A stretch of DNA of 64,000 bases, from positions 1 to 64,000 of the forward strand of contig QCFI01000002.1 in assembly GCA_003280295.1 (NCBI GenBank), written 5' to 3'. This DNA is from Prochlorococcus sp. AG-363-C20 (GTDB lineage Bacteria > Cyanobacteriota > Cyanobacteriia > PCC-6307 > Cyanobiaceae). This document shows positions 48,419 to 58,370 of the stretch, one piece after another; position 1 is the first letter of the stretch, and every line of letters begins with the position of its first letter. Below the pieces are notes generated by a model. It saw nothing but the letters and a program-made list of their open reading frames with translations, was not told the origin of the DNA and made no database searches. Made by a program: the position numbers and the translations under genes.

Positions 48419-48447
48419 TTAATGAAAGTTCGTTTTAGGGCAAAGAA

Positions 48448-48852
48448 ATGGCCTTAACAAGCATCATCGATGACGATGCTTTTAATCACATTCCTTTACT
48501 AGATGAAAAGCTCTCTAAACGATTTATATCACTTGATCCAAGTGGATATTTCATAATCAAGTTGGATCACTTATCTAAGGAGCTGGTTGTAGAACATTAC
48601 TCCAATGATATTGACGATCTTGGCAGAGCAATTGATAAAGAAACTGGCAAGCCAATAGGATGTCGAGAAGCACGTACAAAAGCCCCTACCAAAGTTTTCC
48701 GAGGAAGCAGCGCAAAAGAAGTTGGTATAAAGCTCACAGAAGGAGAAGGACCATTGCTACTAAGCAGACTTGACCATGCTCTGTATTTAGGTAGAGAACT
48801 CCAAAAAGCACAGGCTTGTCTAGAGAATACAAAGCACTACGTTCAGGATTAA
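48448..48852 (+). CDS. DUF4346-like conserved cyanobacterial protein
   Basis: A 134-residue soluble protein with the motif DPSGYFIIKLDHLSKELVVEHYSND near residue 30 and DLGRAIDKETGKPIGCREARTKAPTKVFRGSSAKEVG. This fits the DUF4346 pattern as I remember it. No catalytic role is known. The last helix (RLDHALYLGRELQKAQACLE) is amphipathic. ATG at 48448 follows TTAGGG-type weak purines. A TATATAAT box 35-40 bp upstream is a good -10 candidate. Confidence 0.68.
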   Translation: MALTSIIDDDAFNHIPLLDEKLSKRFISLDPSGYFIIKLDHLSKELVVEHYSNDIDDLGRAIDKETGKPIGCREARTKAPTKVFRGSSAKEVGIKLTEGEGPLLLSRLDHALYLGRELQKAQACLENTKHYVQD

Positions 48853-48917
48853 TATCAAAAGACATCTCCCTATTACAGACGCCATCTGATGTAATAGGTA
48901 TTAGTAATTTTTCTAAA

Positions 48918-49010
48918 ATGGGAATCGTTTTTTATCTGGCCATAGTGGTTAGCGGCCTAGTTGCTGCCTTTGCCATTAACAAAGTGCTCAAAGCTATCAA
49001 ATTGATCTAA
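48918..49010 (+). CDS. PetL-like single-helix membrane protein (30 residues)
   Basis: The track ORF 48816-49010 overlaps the DUF4346 gene and its first half is spurious. An ATG at 48918 gives 30 residues: one transmembrane helix (FYLAIVVSGLVAAFAIN) followed by a basic end KVLKAIKLI. Size, topology and the IKLI/IRLI end resemble PetL of the cytochrome b6f complex, although PetM- or Psb-type small subunits are alternatives. It lies 65 bp after the DUF4346 gene. No good Shine-Dalgarno is seen. Confidence 0.55.
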   Translation: MGIVFYLAIVVSGLVAAFAINKVLKAIKLI

Positions 49011-49112
49011 GCCGCGAAAATTGATGTATTCACCAAATCCCATCAAACAACGAAGCAATCAAGACAAAAATTAAGTATTGCAAAAACTTTAGAAAGTTAT
49101 AAAGGTCCTCAT

Positions 49113-50558
49113 TTAAGTCTTTACAAGACTACTAAGACTTTTCGAAGTTTTTCTGCAAGCAGCAACCATATCTTTAGCTCCTATCAATTCTCCAGTCAAA
49201 TCATATAAATCTGCCCCAGTAATTAAAGCAGGAACCATCATTCCTTCTTTAAGGTTTAATTCCTCCAAGCCATTTTGTAAGCGCACTTCACCATCCACTT
49301 CAGGAGCAAAACGAGCACATCGTCCAGTGGCTTCCCCTGTCTGAGAATTTACTTTCTCAACCAAAACATCCTCTATGCGACCTACCCAGCTATTGTTCTT
49401 TGCCTCGGCAATTGGTTGCTGAATAGTCATTAATTTATCTTTGCGAGCTAATGCCAATGCAGGATCTACTTGGTTAGAAAGTTTCGCGGCTTGAGTGCCT
49501 TCCTCAGCAGAAAACGTAAAAACACCTAAATGATCAAAACATTGGTCTTCCACAAAAGAAACAAGATGATCAAAATGTGCTTGCGTTTCTCCTGGGAAGC
49601 CCACAATCAAAGTCGTTCGCAAAACTGCATCTGGCAATTGATCTCGAATTTGATCTAGAAGCAAAGAGTTCACAGTCAATTGCCATGGACGATTCATAGC
49701 CTTAAGTAAATCTGGATGACTATGCTGCAAAGGCAAATCTAAATATGGCAAAACATTTGGCACTTCTCTAAAAGCAGCTAAGACTTCTGATGTCAGACCT
49801 GTCGGATACGCATAATGAACACGAATCCACGGAATATCTATTTCTCCAAGTGCTCGTAAAAGTTCGGGAAGAGAAGGTTTCCCATAAAGATCTATCCCGT
49901 AATTTGTAGTGATTTGGCTGATCAAGATAAGCTCCTTTACACCCTGCTTTGCTAGTTGCTGAGCCTCTGCAATGATTGATTCGATTGATCGACTACGTTG
50001 ATCCCCACGAAGTTTAGGAATAATGCAAAAAGAACAACGATAATCACATCCTTCCGCAACCTTTAAATATGCAACTGCATCTCTTGTTGTGCGATAGCGA
50101 GGAAGTGTTTCGTCCCCTACAAAAGTTGGTATCTTACTAACTTTGTTAACTCTGTCACCAGCCTCCACTCTTCGAAGGACTTCAACAATATGTTGATAAT
50201 CGCCTGTACCAACAATTGCCTTGGCCTCTGGCAATGAGTCCAGTAGTTCTTGCTGAAAATGTTGAGCTAAACAACCAGCAATGATTAATTCCTTTCCTTG
50301 ATCAGCAAGTCGAACAAGTGTACGAACAGATTCTTCCCGCGCCTCTTGGATAAAGCTACATGTATTAATGACAACAACTTCAGCCTCTTCTGTATTACTG
50401 CTTACCTCATAGCCAGATTCTTGTAACAATCCAAGCATATGCTCAGTATCAACTCGGTTTTTTTCGCAACCTAAGTGCTCGAATGCTACTGATGGCTTCA
50501 CTTTTTGTATTCGATCGAGATTTCTCGGCAAGCCATGCCGAAAATCAAATTTTGTCAT
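49113..50558 (-). CDS. rimO: Ribosomal protein S12 methylthiotransferase RimO
   Basis: RimO is a radical SAM enzyme that methylthiolates the conserved Asp of ribosomal protein S12. The N-terminal UPF0004 domain contains [17 protein letters not shown] and INTCSFI, and a further cysteine lies in AGCLAQHF. The radical SAM cluster is CDYRCSFC in [19 protein letters not shown]-terminal TRAM domain ends the 481-residue protein. The sequence specificity [12 protein letters not shown] favours RimO over MiaB. The gene is divergent from the VKOR gene. Confidence 0.93.
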   Translation of the reverse strand: MTKFDFRHGLPRNLDRIQKVKPSVAFEHLGCEKNRVDTEHMLGLLQESGYEVSSNTEEAEVVVINTCSFIQEAREESVRTLVRLADQGKELIIAGCLAQHFQQELLDSLPEAKAIVGTGDYQHIVEVLRRVEAGDRVNKVSKIPTFVGDETLPRYRTTRDAVAYLKVAEGCDYRCSFCIIPKLRGDQRSRSIESIIAEAQQLAKQGVKELILISQITTNYGIDLYGKPSLPELLRALGEIDIPWIRVHYAYPTGLTSEVLAAFREVPNVLPYLDLPLQHSHPDLLKAMNRPWQLTVNSLLLDQIRDQLPDAVLRTTLIVGFPGETQAHFDHLVSFVEDQCFDHLGVFTFSAEEGTQAAKLSNQVDPALALARKDKLMTIQQPIAEAKNNSWVGRIEDVLVEKVNSQTGEATGRCARFAPEVDGEVRLQNGLEELNLKEGMMVPALITGADLYDLTGELIGAKDMVAACRKTSKSLSSLVKT

Positions 50559-50664
50559 TGAAAGAAAAAATTAAAGTACAAAAGCTAAAGATTCCTTCAT
50601 TAAGCATAAAGATAAGCATTGATTTACCCAAACTGTAAGAATTGAAAAATGATCTAATTAGGAC

Positions 50665-51606
50665 ATGGGCACAACACGCCTAAAAAGTCGACGTCGACAA
50701 GATCAAGGATTGAAATGGCCAAGAATCGCCATGGCAATTCTTGCCACGATAGGAGTAATAGATACAGGCTCAATCACTTTAAATAAATGGGGTTGGATAG
50801 GAGCACTGTCGTGCCCTGGCGGATCAGAAGGTTGCGACAAGGTTCTCAATAGTGCCTGGGGAACAATCTTTGTTGGAAACGGACTGGGTGTTCCCTTGTC
50901 GTTATTGGGGTTAATTAGCTATCTAGCCATCTTAATAATGGCGATTTTACCTTTACTGCCAGGACTTTCAGAAAATAAAAATGATCTCTCACGTAAAACA
51001 TGGTGGGGATTATTTTTTGCTGCCTGTGGCATGGCTGTTTTTAGCCTGCTTTTAATCTGGTTAATGGTCTTCAAGATCGAAGCTTTTTGTTTCTTCTGCT
51101 TTCTCTCGGCATTTATTTCAATAATTCTATTAATTTTAACGATTGTTGGAGGTGGCTGGGATGATCCTCGCGAACTAATTTTTCGAGGGGTACTTCTCTC
51201 TCTTGCTGTGCTATTAGGAGGATTAATCTGGGCTTCAGCTGAAAACCAAAAACAACTCAATAGTGTTGAAATTCTTCAAGGAAATTCCCCAATAGTTCAA
51301 AGTAGAAGCTCTAAATCTAAAATTGCACTAGCCAAACATCTTCAGTCATTGGGAGTTGTAATGTATAGCGCTTACTGGTGCCCTCATTGCCATGAGCAAA
51401 AAGAAATGTTTGGCAGCGAAGCAGTATCAGAACTTGTCATCATTGAATGTGCTGTAGATGTTAAAAATAGTCAAAGTTCTCTCTGCGAAAAAAAGGGCAT
51501 TACTGGATATCCATCCTGGGAAATTGATGGCCAATTAAGATCTGGCATTCAATCACTTAAAGAATTAGCTGATCTAAGTGGATACAAAGGACCTATAGGT
51601 TTCTAA
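50665..51606 (+). CDS. Vitamin K epoxide reductase (VKOR) fused to a thioredoxin-like domain
   Basis: This 313-residue membrane protein forms disulfides in the periplasm or thylakoid lumen. VKOR covers about residues 20-190. The loop cysteine pair is CPGGSEGCDKVLNSAWG near residue 50, and the quinone-side CxxC is CFFCFLSAF near residue 150. The C-terminal thioredoxin-like domain has YWCPHCHEQKEMFG and the cis-proline GYPSWEIDG. The fusion pairs oxidase and substrate oxidant in one chain and couples to plastoquinone. It is convergent with nadB, 8 bp apart. Confidence 0.94.
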   Translation: MGTTRLKSRRRQDQGLKWPRIAMAILATIGVIDTGSITLNKWGWIGALSCPGGSEGCDKVLNSAWGTIFVGNGLGVPLSLLGLISYLAILIMAILPLLPGLSENKNDLSRKTWWGLFFAACGMAVFSLLLIWLMVFKIEAFCFFCFLSAFISIILLILTIVGGGWDDPRELIFRGVLLSLAVLLGGLIWASAENQKQLNSVEILQGNSPIVQSRSSKSKIALAKHLQSLGVVMYSAYWCPHCHEQKEMFGSEAVSELVIIECAVDVKNSQSSLCEKKGITGYPSWEIDGQLRSGIQSLKELADLSGYKGPIGF

Positions 51607-51614
51607 TTCTATTT

Positions 51615-53285
51615 TTAACTATTTACTTTTCTAGTAGATATTCCTTGGCCAAACTTTTGCCTAGAATGACATTTCCAATAAGGTACTGATACAGGCACAT
51701 CAGTTCTAAAATGTCCTCCTCTACTTTCACGACGGAACAAACAAGCCTCAAGCAATAATGAACTACTTTGCTGGCGATTATTTAAATCCAAAAGTAAGTT
51801 AAGATCTCTTCTGGAAATTTCATCAAAACAAGTGCAAGTATCTTTAGATTGATTATTCATTGATTGAAGCAATGGTTGAGAAATTATATTTTCTAAATCT
51901 TTACGGATTGTGCTCAATGCTTGATGCATTCCGCATGATGATCGATTAACTCCTGCCTCACGCCAACATAATTGCCGCAAATCCTTTATAGCAGTGAATA
52001 AAGTCTTAGCAGTTTCCATTTCAGACAATGGCAAAGAAAAATTATGATCATTTTTTTGATGGTTAGGAGTCTTAAGAAGAGCAATATCATTTAACTCAAT
52101 TGTTGCCATTTTTCTAGCAAATACTAAACATTCCATTAATGAATTACTTGCAAGTCTATTGGCTCCATGCAATCCAGTACAAGCAACCTCTCCAACAGCA
52201 AAAAGACCTTTCAATGTTGTTTCTGCTTGCAAATTAGTAGCAACTCCTCCCATCCAATAGTGAGCGGCAGGAGCAACTGGAATTAAATTTTTAAAAGGAT
52301 CTAAGCCCTCTTCTCTACAACGCTGAAGAATTGTAGGAAAATGAGCCTTTACTCTTTCAACAGGGATGGGCTTGATATCAAGACCCATATGATCAACCTG
52401 ATTTCTCTCCATGGCTTGGACAAGAGCTCTGCTGACTTGATCTCTTGGAGCGAGATCAGCTCCATCTAAATGCAATACAGGGCTCTTCCCATATTGATCC
52501 AAAAGAACAGCCCCCTCTCCCCGTAATGCCTCTGAAATTAAAAAGCAAGGGCTCTTTTCTAAATGCAAAGCCGTGGGATGGAATTGTACAAATTCAAGAT
52601 CTTCAATAGCCGCTCCGGCTCGCCAAGCTAAAGCCAAACCTTCCCCACATGCCTGTGCTGGATTCGTAGTATTCGCAAATAAATGACCGCCACCGCCAGT
52701 AGCCAACACAACTGCTCTAGATGCAATCCAATAAAGATGAGGGCCATCTAGGACTTGTACACCAAGACATACATTGGATTCAACCCAAAGCTGAGTGACA
52801 CGCACTCCTCGACAGTGCATAAGATTCTTGCGTTGATCGACTTGATCCTCAAGAACTTCAACAAGTGCACGACCAGTCCGATCTTGCACATGCAAAACAC
52901 GCCTATAGCTGTGCGCAGCTTCGAGAGTTGTAGCCAACTGATTACATTCACGATCAAATTCCATCCCAATCAGTTCAAGCCGATGAACACATTCAGGAGC
53001 TTCTTCCACAAACATTCTTACCGCATCGCCATCACACAAACCTGCGCCTGCTTTCAGAGTGTCTTCAGCATGGCTCGCGATACTGTCCTCAGCACGGATA
53101 GCTGCCGCCATACCCCCCTGTGCCCAACGACTTGAAGAATGTCTACTAGTATTTCGATTGAGCAACAAAACCTTTAAGTGAGAAGGTAATTCAAGGCATG
53201 TCATCAAACCTGCAGCTCCCGCTCCTATAACCACGACATCCCAAGACTCGCTAGGTATAGAACTAGATGAAGTAGGAAGACTCAT
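51615..53285 (-). CDS. nadB: L-aspartate oxidase (NadB)
   Basis: NadB oxidises aspartate to iminoaspartate, the first step of NAD synthesis. The FAD motif VVVIGAGAAGLMTCLEL is at residue 18, SSSRWAQGGMAAAIRAED near residue 50, and the succinate dehydrogenase-type block DLEFVQFHPTALHLE near residue 230. EALRGEGAVLLD and HGANRLASNSLMECLVFA are also present. The 556-residue length is normal, with a flavoprotein C-terminal helical domain. The start is ATG at 53285. Confidence 0.94.
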   Translation of the reverse strand: MSLPTSSSSIPSESWDVVVIGAGAAGLMTCLELPSHLKVLLLNRNTSRHSSSRWAQGGMAAAIRAEDSIASHAEDTLKAGAGLCDGDAVRMFVEEAPECVHRLELIGMEFDRECNQLATTLEAAHSYRRVLHVQDRTGRALVEVLEDQVDQRKNLMHCRGVRVTQLWVESNVCLGVQVLDGPHLYWIASRAVVLATGGGGHLFANTTNPAQACGEGLALAWRAGAAIEDLEFVQFHPTALHLEKSPCFLISEALRGEGAVLLDQYGKSPVLHLDGADLAPRDQVSRALVQAMERNQVDHMGLDIKPIPVERVKAHFPTILQRCREEGLDPFKNLIPVAPAAHYWMGGVATNLQAETTLKGLFAVGEVACTGLHGANRLASNSLMECLVFARKMATIELNDIALLKTPNHQKNDHNFSLPLSEMETAKTLFTAIKDLRQLCWREAGVNRSSCGMHQALSTIRKDLENIISQPLLQSMNNQSKDTCTCFDEISRRDLNLLLDLNNRQQSSSLLLEACLFRRESRGGHFRTDVPVSVPYWKCHSRQKFGQGISTRKVNS

Positions 53286-53445
53286 TAACCTAAAAACAAA
53301 CCCTGAATGAATCCACGGTTTTTAATTGAACTGGTTTAGAAGAGAAAAAAAATTAATTTCATTTTCTAAGATTCCTTTAAATCTACACAAGTCGGCTAAG
53401 CAAATTCTTTTAGGCATTTTTGAGCAATGTCCACCGCCAAATTTC

Positions 53446-54105
53446 TTAAATTAATCCACTTAAGCGAGGCTCAACAAAAGCTGTTAATAGAAAAAGTCCA
53501 TCAACCCACAAAGTTGTCATAAGTGCGGCACTCGCTACAAGCCATGCACTTCCAGATGGGGAACGCAGAACCGCCCTTTGTCGCATGAGATTAGCTATAA
53601 GAACTATCAGAATTCCGGCAGCTAAAACCAACAAAATTGATTGAGGTTTGAAAATCTCCTGAGCAGTTTCATGCAGCAATTTAGGAGCTTCTAATAAGGA
53701 AGCCTTCACAACTGCAGGCCATGAATTCATTACCCCTGTCAAGAGCATCAAGAAATCAGTAAAAGCTGTCCCTAACAAACAAGACAAATAAAATCCAGCA
53801 CCAATTCTCCAACGGGTCTCAAGTCCAACAAAAGCCAAAGGCAGTGCCAAACCTTCAACGGGCAGATGCATTACAGGGTGTTCACGCAACCAACCCCAAA
53901 ACAAACAACCTCCTAGCCAACTACCACTAACACCCACTAATAACGAACCAGCTCGAGCCCACTTCTCTCCACCAAAGCGAACGAGACCAATTCCAGTACC
54001 CAATAGCACAAAAGTAAATAAACAAGCTGAGAATGGATAAAAATGAACCCATGGAGCCTGAAGGAATACTGGCAATAGAACTAAGGCACTTGCCCAAAAT
54101 TGCAA
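53446..54105 (-). CDS. DUF3120 membrane protein
   Basis: A polytopic protein of about 219 residues with five or more hydrophobic segments (FWASALVLLPVFLQAPW, ACLFTFVLLGTGIGLVRFGGEKWARAGSLL, LALPLAFVGLETRWRIGAGFYLSCLLGTAFTDF). The pattern fits DUF3120, a cyanobacterial family of unknown function. The track start is a TTG. Reading further upstream, the frame stays open for about 30 codons without an ATG (SNSLLFQESSEVNEGYLSKPRT), so the true start may be a CTG near 54174. Confidence 0.75.
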   Translation of the reverse strand: MQFWASALVLLPVFLQAPWVHFYPFSACLFTFVLLGTGIGLVRFGGEKWARAGSLLVGVSGSWLGGCLFWGWLREHPVMHLPVEGLALPLAFVGLETRWRIGAGFYLSCLLGTAFTDFLMLLTGVMNSWPAVVKASLLEAPKLLHETAQEIFKPQSILLVLAAGILIVLIANLMRQRAVLRSPSGSAWLVASAALMTTLWVDGLFLLTAFVEPRLSGLI

Positions 54106-54354
54106 AGTCCTTGGCTTTGAAAGATAGCCTTCATTAACTTCTGAAGACTCTTGGAATAGGAGAGAATTGCTCAGGGGTGTGCTGTAGTAAAAGGTTTAAA
54201 AAGAAGAAAGCTTTTCTAATGAAGCTGATCGATCGATCGTGCCTGCTCCAATCGCAACAAACTCCAAGAACCTTAGAAGATCATCATGCTTGTAATGGAC
54301 TTTTTATGTGAATTAATAGTTTGGAATAGTTTTCTGTCTTCATGAGTTGCCGTA

Positions 54355-55230
54355 ATGACTGAAATTGCAAATGCAAATGAACTATTAGACGCTTGCTTTA
54401 AGTATTTGATTCTTGGTGTAGTACAAGGACTTACCGAATTTCTACCTATTAGTAGTACTGCTCACTTAAAGGTGGTTCCAATGATGATTGGCTGGGAGGA
54501 GCCTGGAATCTCTGCAACAGCCGTAATCCAATTGGGAAGCATAATTGCAGTTATCACTTACTTCAAAAATGATTTCAAAGCAATTTTAAAAGGAATCAAA
54601 TTAGCTATCAAAAATGGCCAATGGCGAGAACAAAATGCACGAATAGGGATTGCGATCTGTACAGGCACCATCCCAATCCTACTAACAGGGATGTCAATAA
54701 AGCTTTTCTGGAATGATTATGGAAATTCTGTTTTACGCAGTATTTCTTTTATTGGATTGATTTCTATTGTGATGGCGCTTTTGCTTGCAATATCTGAGCA
54801 GCTGGGGAGTCAAGAAAAAAGCATGTCAGCAATGACAGGTAAAGATGGATTATTAATTGGTATAGGACAAATACTTGCCCTTATACCAGGTGTCTCTCGT
54901 TCAGGTATCACATTAACCAGTGCTTTGCTTCTTGGATGGAAGCGTCAGGATGCAGCAAGATTTTCTTTTTTGCTTGGGATACCTGCTATAACTTTGGCCG
55001 GCTTATCAGAGCTAAAAAATACATTTAATGACCAGTTTCAATTCAACAACCAAGTATTACCTCTCATGGTTGGAGTTATATCCGCAGCTGTTGTATCATG
55101 GATCGTAATTGACTGGCTTCTACAATATCTACAAAAGCACAGTACTTGGATGTTTGTTATATATAGATTGCTATTTGGCATAACACTACTTCTTTGGTTT
55201 TCCAGTAAATCGTCAAATCAAATCACATAA
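54355..55230 (+). CDS. uppP: Undecaprenyl-diphosphatase (UppP/BacA)
   Basis: UppP recycles the lipid carrier undecaprenyl diphosphate to its monophosphate for peptidoglycan and other envelope polymers. The 291-residue protein shows the catalytic blocks VQGLTEFLPISSTAHLKV near residue 25 and ALIPGVSRSGITLTSALLLGW near residue 175, each with the conserved Ser, His or Arg. It is followed 14 bp later by a radical SAM gene. The three glycosyltransferase genes at 27-31 kb would depend on the same polyprenyl carrier. Confidence 0.95.
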   Translation: MTEIANANELLDACFKYLILGVVQGLTEFLPISSTAHLKVVPMMIGWEEPGISATAVIQLGSIIAVITYFKNDFKAILKGIKLAIKNGQWREQNARIGIAICTGTIPILLTGMSIKLFWNDYGNSVLRSISFIGLISIVMALLLAISEQLGSQEKSMSAMTGKDGLLIGIGQILALIPGVSRSGITLTSALLLGWKRQDAARFSFLLGIPAITLAGLSELKNTFNDQFQFNNQVLPLMVGVISAAVVSWIVIDWLLQYLQKHSTWMFVIYRLLFGITLLLWFSSKSSNQIT

Positions 55231-55244
55231 CCCCTTATTGATCT

Positions 55245-56642
55245 GTGTGGAATAAATCCTCAGCTGGCATACCAGTCTCAACAGTAAATACTAACTCTGA
55301 AAGGCTTATTCCTGCTCCTGCGGTAGTGCAATCGATTCTGCCTGGCTCAATTGGTGAAGAGCTTGGTTTTGAGCCGGGAGATCAACTATTAAGTATTAAT
55401 GGCATGAGACCACGAGATCTCATCGATTACCGTTTGCTAATTGTTGAAGAGAATATACATCTTGAAGTAAATGATCAAGAAGGAAATCTTCATATTGTTG
55501 ATTTTGAAAAGGAGCCTGATGATGACCTTGGACTAATTTTTACAGAAGCTTTATTTGATGGGTTGCGTCAATGCAACAATCAATGTCCATTTTGTTTTAT
55601 CGATCAACAACCCTATGGCCGCAGGCAAAGTCTTTATCTAAAAGATGATGACTATAGACTGAGTTTTCTGTATGGTTCTTATCTAACCCTTACCAATCTG
55701 AATGAGCAAGATTGGGAGAGAATTGAATCACAAAAACTTTCTCCACTGTATGTATCTGTACATGCAACAAATCCAAAAATAAGAAGCAAATTATTGAAGA
55801 ACCCACGCGCGGGACTACTTATGAAGCAATTGGATTGGTTCGCCTCGCGAAATCTACAAATTCATGCACAAGTTGTAGTTTGTCCAGGAATAAATGATAA
55901 GTCTACTTTAAATCAAACACTTCAAGATCTCTCAATATATGCAAAAGGTAACTGGCCTGTAGTTCTTTCTACTGCTGTAGTACCAGTTGGTCTAACACGT
56001 TTTCGCCCAGCTCAAGATAAGTTAATAGCAGTGGATATCAAATCTGCTAAACAAGTTATAGCTCAAGTAGAATTATTACAAAAAGAATTCAAAGTCAATA
56101 TTGGATCAAACTTTGCCTGGCTTGCAGATGAATGGTATCTAATTGCTGGGCTAGAGCTTCCACCTCTCAGCGCATATGAAGATCTTCCACAAGAAGAAAA
56201 TGGTGTTGGAAGTATACGAGCCTTCTTAGAAAATATGGATGTCGCCACATCTTCGCTTCCAAAGCGAATGAAAGGTTCAAAAAGTTGCAGTTGGGTCGTA
56301 GGTCAACTTGTTAAAGAAGCATTAACTCCTTCCTGCAGAAGAATAAATGAAATTGAAGGTTTGAGCTTTCACTTATATGGCCTGCCAAGTCCATATTGGG
56401 GACAAGAGCAAGTGGTCACAGGTCTACTTACAGGTGAAGATCTCGTAAATGGTTTACAAGGACTAGATCTTGGGGAGCAATTGCTCCTTCCATCAGTGAT
56501 GTTGCAACAAGACAAAGCTATTTTTCTAGATGACATGTCCTTAGAAGAACTGGAGCATGCACTTGGAATCCCAATCAGAATTGTGTATGGAGCAGATGAT
56601 GTCGTGGCCGCAGCAATAGAAGAATTAGAAAAAGTTCACTAA
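55245..56642 (+). CDS. DUF512 radical SAM protein with PDZ domain (TIGR03279 type)
   Basis: The N-terminal PDZ-like domain (VVQSILPGSIGEELGFEPGDQLLSINGMRPRDLIDYR) is followed by a cluster motif CNNQCPFCFIDQ near residue 108, the CxxxCxxC of radical SAM enzymes. VHATNPKIRSKLLKNPRAGLL and the DUF512 C-terminal half (GSNFAWLADEWYLIAGLELP) follow. The family is widespread in cyanobacteria, but its reaction is unknown. The start is a GTG at 55245. Length 465 is usual. Confidence 0.9.
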   Translation: MWNKSSAGIPVSTVNTNSERLIPAPAVVQSILPGSIGEELGFEPGDQLLSINGMRPRDLIDYRLLIVEENIHLEVNDQEGNLHIVDFEKEPDDDLGLIFTEALFDGLRQCNNQCPFCFIDQQPYGRRQSLYLKDDDYRLSFLYGSYLTLTNLNEQDWERIESQKLSPLYVSVHATNPKIRSKLLKNPRAGLLMKQLDWFASRNLQIHAQVVVCPGINDKSTLNQTLQDLSIYAKGNWPVVLSTAVVPVGLTRFRPAQDKLIAVDIKSAKQVIAQVELLQKEFKVNIGSNFAWLADEWYLIAGLELPPLSAYEDLPQEENGVGSIRAFLENMDVATSSLPKRMKGSKSCSWVVGQLVKEALTPSCRRINEIEGLSFHLYGLPSPYWGQEQVVTGLLTGEDLVNGLQGLDLGEQLLLPSVMLQQDKAIFLDDMSLEELEHALGIPIRIVYGADDVVAAAIEELEKVH

Positions 56643-56672
56643 ACTATTCAAAGTTACCAATTCTCAATCTCA

Positions 56673-58370
56673 GTGAGAAGGAATACTGCAAAGATCTTTT
56701 TTGTAGTCTACTTGTTCCTTCAAGGGACTAATTCGACCAAAGCGGTTCAAGCTTTGTCAATCAAAGTTGAAGACAACGAACAATTTTTCTATTCTAAAAT
56801 AGAAAGACCAGATAGTTCATATAAAGTCAAGCAAAGCTGGTTTTTAAAAACAATTTTCAAAGAAAAAAAACTGGGCAGATCAAATCAAAGCAAAATAAAA
56901 AAAGGGGAATTTTTATTAAGTAATCTCATCATTAAAGAGCATCTTTCCAATCTTGACTCCCCTCTCAATCTCGCATTACCTCAAAGCAGCTCTGACATAA
57001 CTAATCAACATTTATATCCACTAAAACTTAAAGATTTAGAGAATTTAGTTGAAGCCAATAATCCTAAACTAGAAATTTCCAGAGAGCGTATTAAACAACA
57101 AGAATATAATCTCAAGAAAGCCATTTCCGCATGGTATCCAATAATAGAAATGAATACTGGCCCTCAATATTTACAAGGTGAAAGTTACAACGACTCTTAC
57201 GCTGATACTTCAAGTAAACAATGGAAAACAACACTTTCAGTTGAAGTCAACTGGAATCTCATTGATCCTAAACGTGCCCCAGAAATTGCTGCCGCTCAGA
57301 ATGCCTATGAAAAAGCTAAAAAGTCATACTTAATAGAATTAAGAGATTTGCAATTTGAAGTGAAAAACGCATATTTTTTACTTCAAAATTCTGACGAAGG
57401 CGTTCGTATTGGGAAAGAATCAGTGAATGCCTCTAAAATTAGCTTAAATGATGCACAGGCTCGCTTAAAAGCAGGTTTAGGTACAAGGCTTGAATTATTA
57501 GAAGCAAAAACTCAACTAGCTCGAGATAAAAGACTTTTAACACAAAAGATTGGTGAGCAAAAGGTAAAGAGAAGAGCTCTTGCAACAATCTTAAACTTGC
57601 CATTTGAAATTACACCTATTGCCGATTCACCTCAACAAATAATTGGGGAATGGACTGCTTCACTAGAGCAAAGTATTATTGCTGCATATTCCTTTCGTAA
57701 TGAACTAGATAATATAAAGCTTGATATAGCAATCAATAATAGTAATGCTAATGCAGCTTTGGGCAATTCCCAACCTAGACTAAGTGTCTATAATATATTC
57801 AGTAATGATTATACAAGAGGCGAATTAGCATCTTTAGATAAAGATGGCTCTTCGACAAATAATACTTTCGGTTTAAAAGCAACATGGCGAATTTTTGATG
57901 GCAATAATGCGCGATCCAGATATAATTATAATAAGCAAATTGCAAAAGCTTCAGCTGCAGAGTTTGCCAATAAAAGAAACACAATTCGACAAGAAGTTGA
58001 AGAAGACTACATCCAACTTAAGACGGCAAATCAAGATATTTTAAGTAGCACTCGTGAAGTTGCAGCTGCTAGAGAGTCTCTCAGACTCGCTCGTTTAAGA
58101 TTCAAAGAAGGAATCACAACGCAACGTGAAGTTGTTAATAATCAACGTGATCTCACTCAAGCAGAAGTTGGATACTATGAAGCAATTACTTCTTATAATA
58201 CAAGCATATCAAGATTACACCGTAGAACAGGAATTAACTATATAAAAGATTGCAAATCGCTCAATAAAAATACTGGCACAGATAAAGAAATTGATCCAGC
58301 TAATCTTCCTATAGAGCAATTACAAGCTATAACACCCTGTCCACAATCACCCATAATAATAAAGGAATGA
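56673..58370 (+). CDS. TolC-family outer membrane channel protein
   Basis: This is the outer membrane component of tripartite efflux or type I secretion. An N-terminal signal (IFFVVYLFLQGTNSTKA) is followed by a charged linker. Two OEP repeats follow from about residue 110: LVEANNPKLEISRERIKQQEYNLKKAISAWYPIIEM and VEVNWNLIDPKRAPEI, then LKAGLGTRLELLEAKTQLARD and the matching RFKEGITTQREVVNNQRDL. The 565-residue length includes long linkers at both ends. No inner membrane pump gene is adjacent. The next gene overlaps by 4 bp. Confidence 0.9.
   Translation: MRRNTAKIFFVVYLFLQGTNSTKAVQALSIKVEDNEQFFYSKIERPDSSYKVKQSWFLKTIFKEKKLGRSNQSKIKKGEFLLSNLIIKEHLSNLDSPLNLALPQSSSDITNQHLYPLKLKDLENLVEANNPKLEISRERIKQQEYNLKKAISAWYPIIEMNTGPQYLQGESYNDSYADTSSKQWKTTLSVEVNWNLIDPKRAPEIAAAQNAYEKAKKSYLIELRDLQFEVKNAYFLLQNSDEGVRIGKESVNASKISLNDAQARLKAGLGTRLELLEAKTQLARDKRLLTQKIGEQKVKRRALATILNLPFEITPIADSPQQIIGEWTASLEQSIIAAYSFRNELDNIKLDIAINNSNANAALGNSQPRLSVYNIFSNDYTRGELASLDKDGSSTNNTFGLKATWRIFDGNNARSRYNYNKQIAKASAAEFANKRNTIRQEVEEDYIQLKTANQDILSSTREVAAARESLRLARLRFKEGITTQREVVNNQRDLTQAEVGYYEAITSYNTSISRLHRRTGINYIKDCKSLNKNTGTDKEIDPANLPIEQLQAITPCPQSPIIIKE

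Noticed and set aside
48816-48917. N-terminal half of the 64-residue ORF before the PetL-like protein
   Set aside because: It overlaps the DUF4346 gene in another frame and looks unrelated; the ATG at 48918 gives a coherent membrane protein.
54225-54240. GATCGATCGATCG short repeat
   Set aside because: It is only three tandem units of a tetranucleotide with no flanking structure, so it is probably chance.
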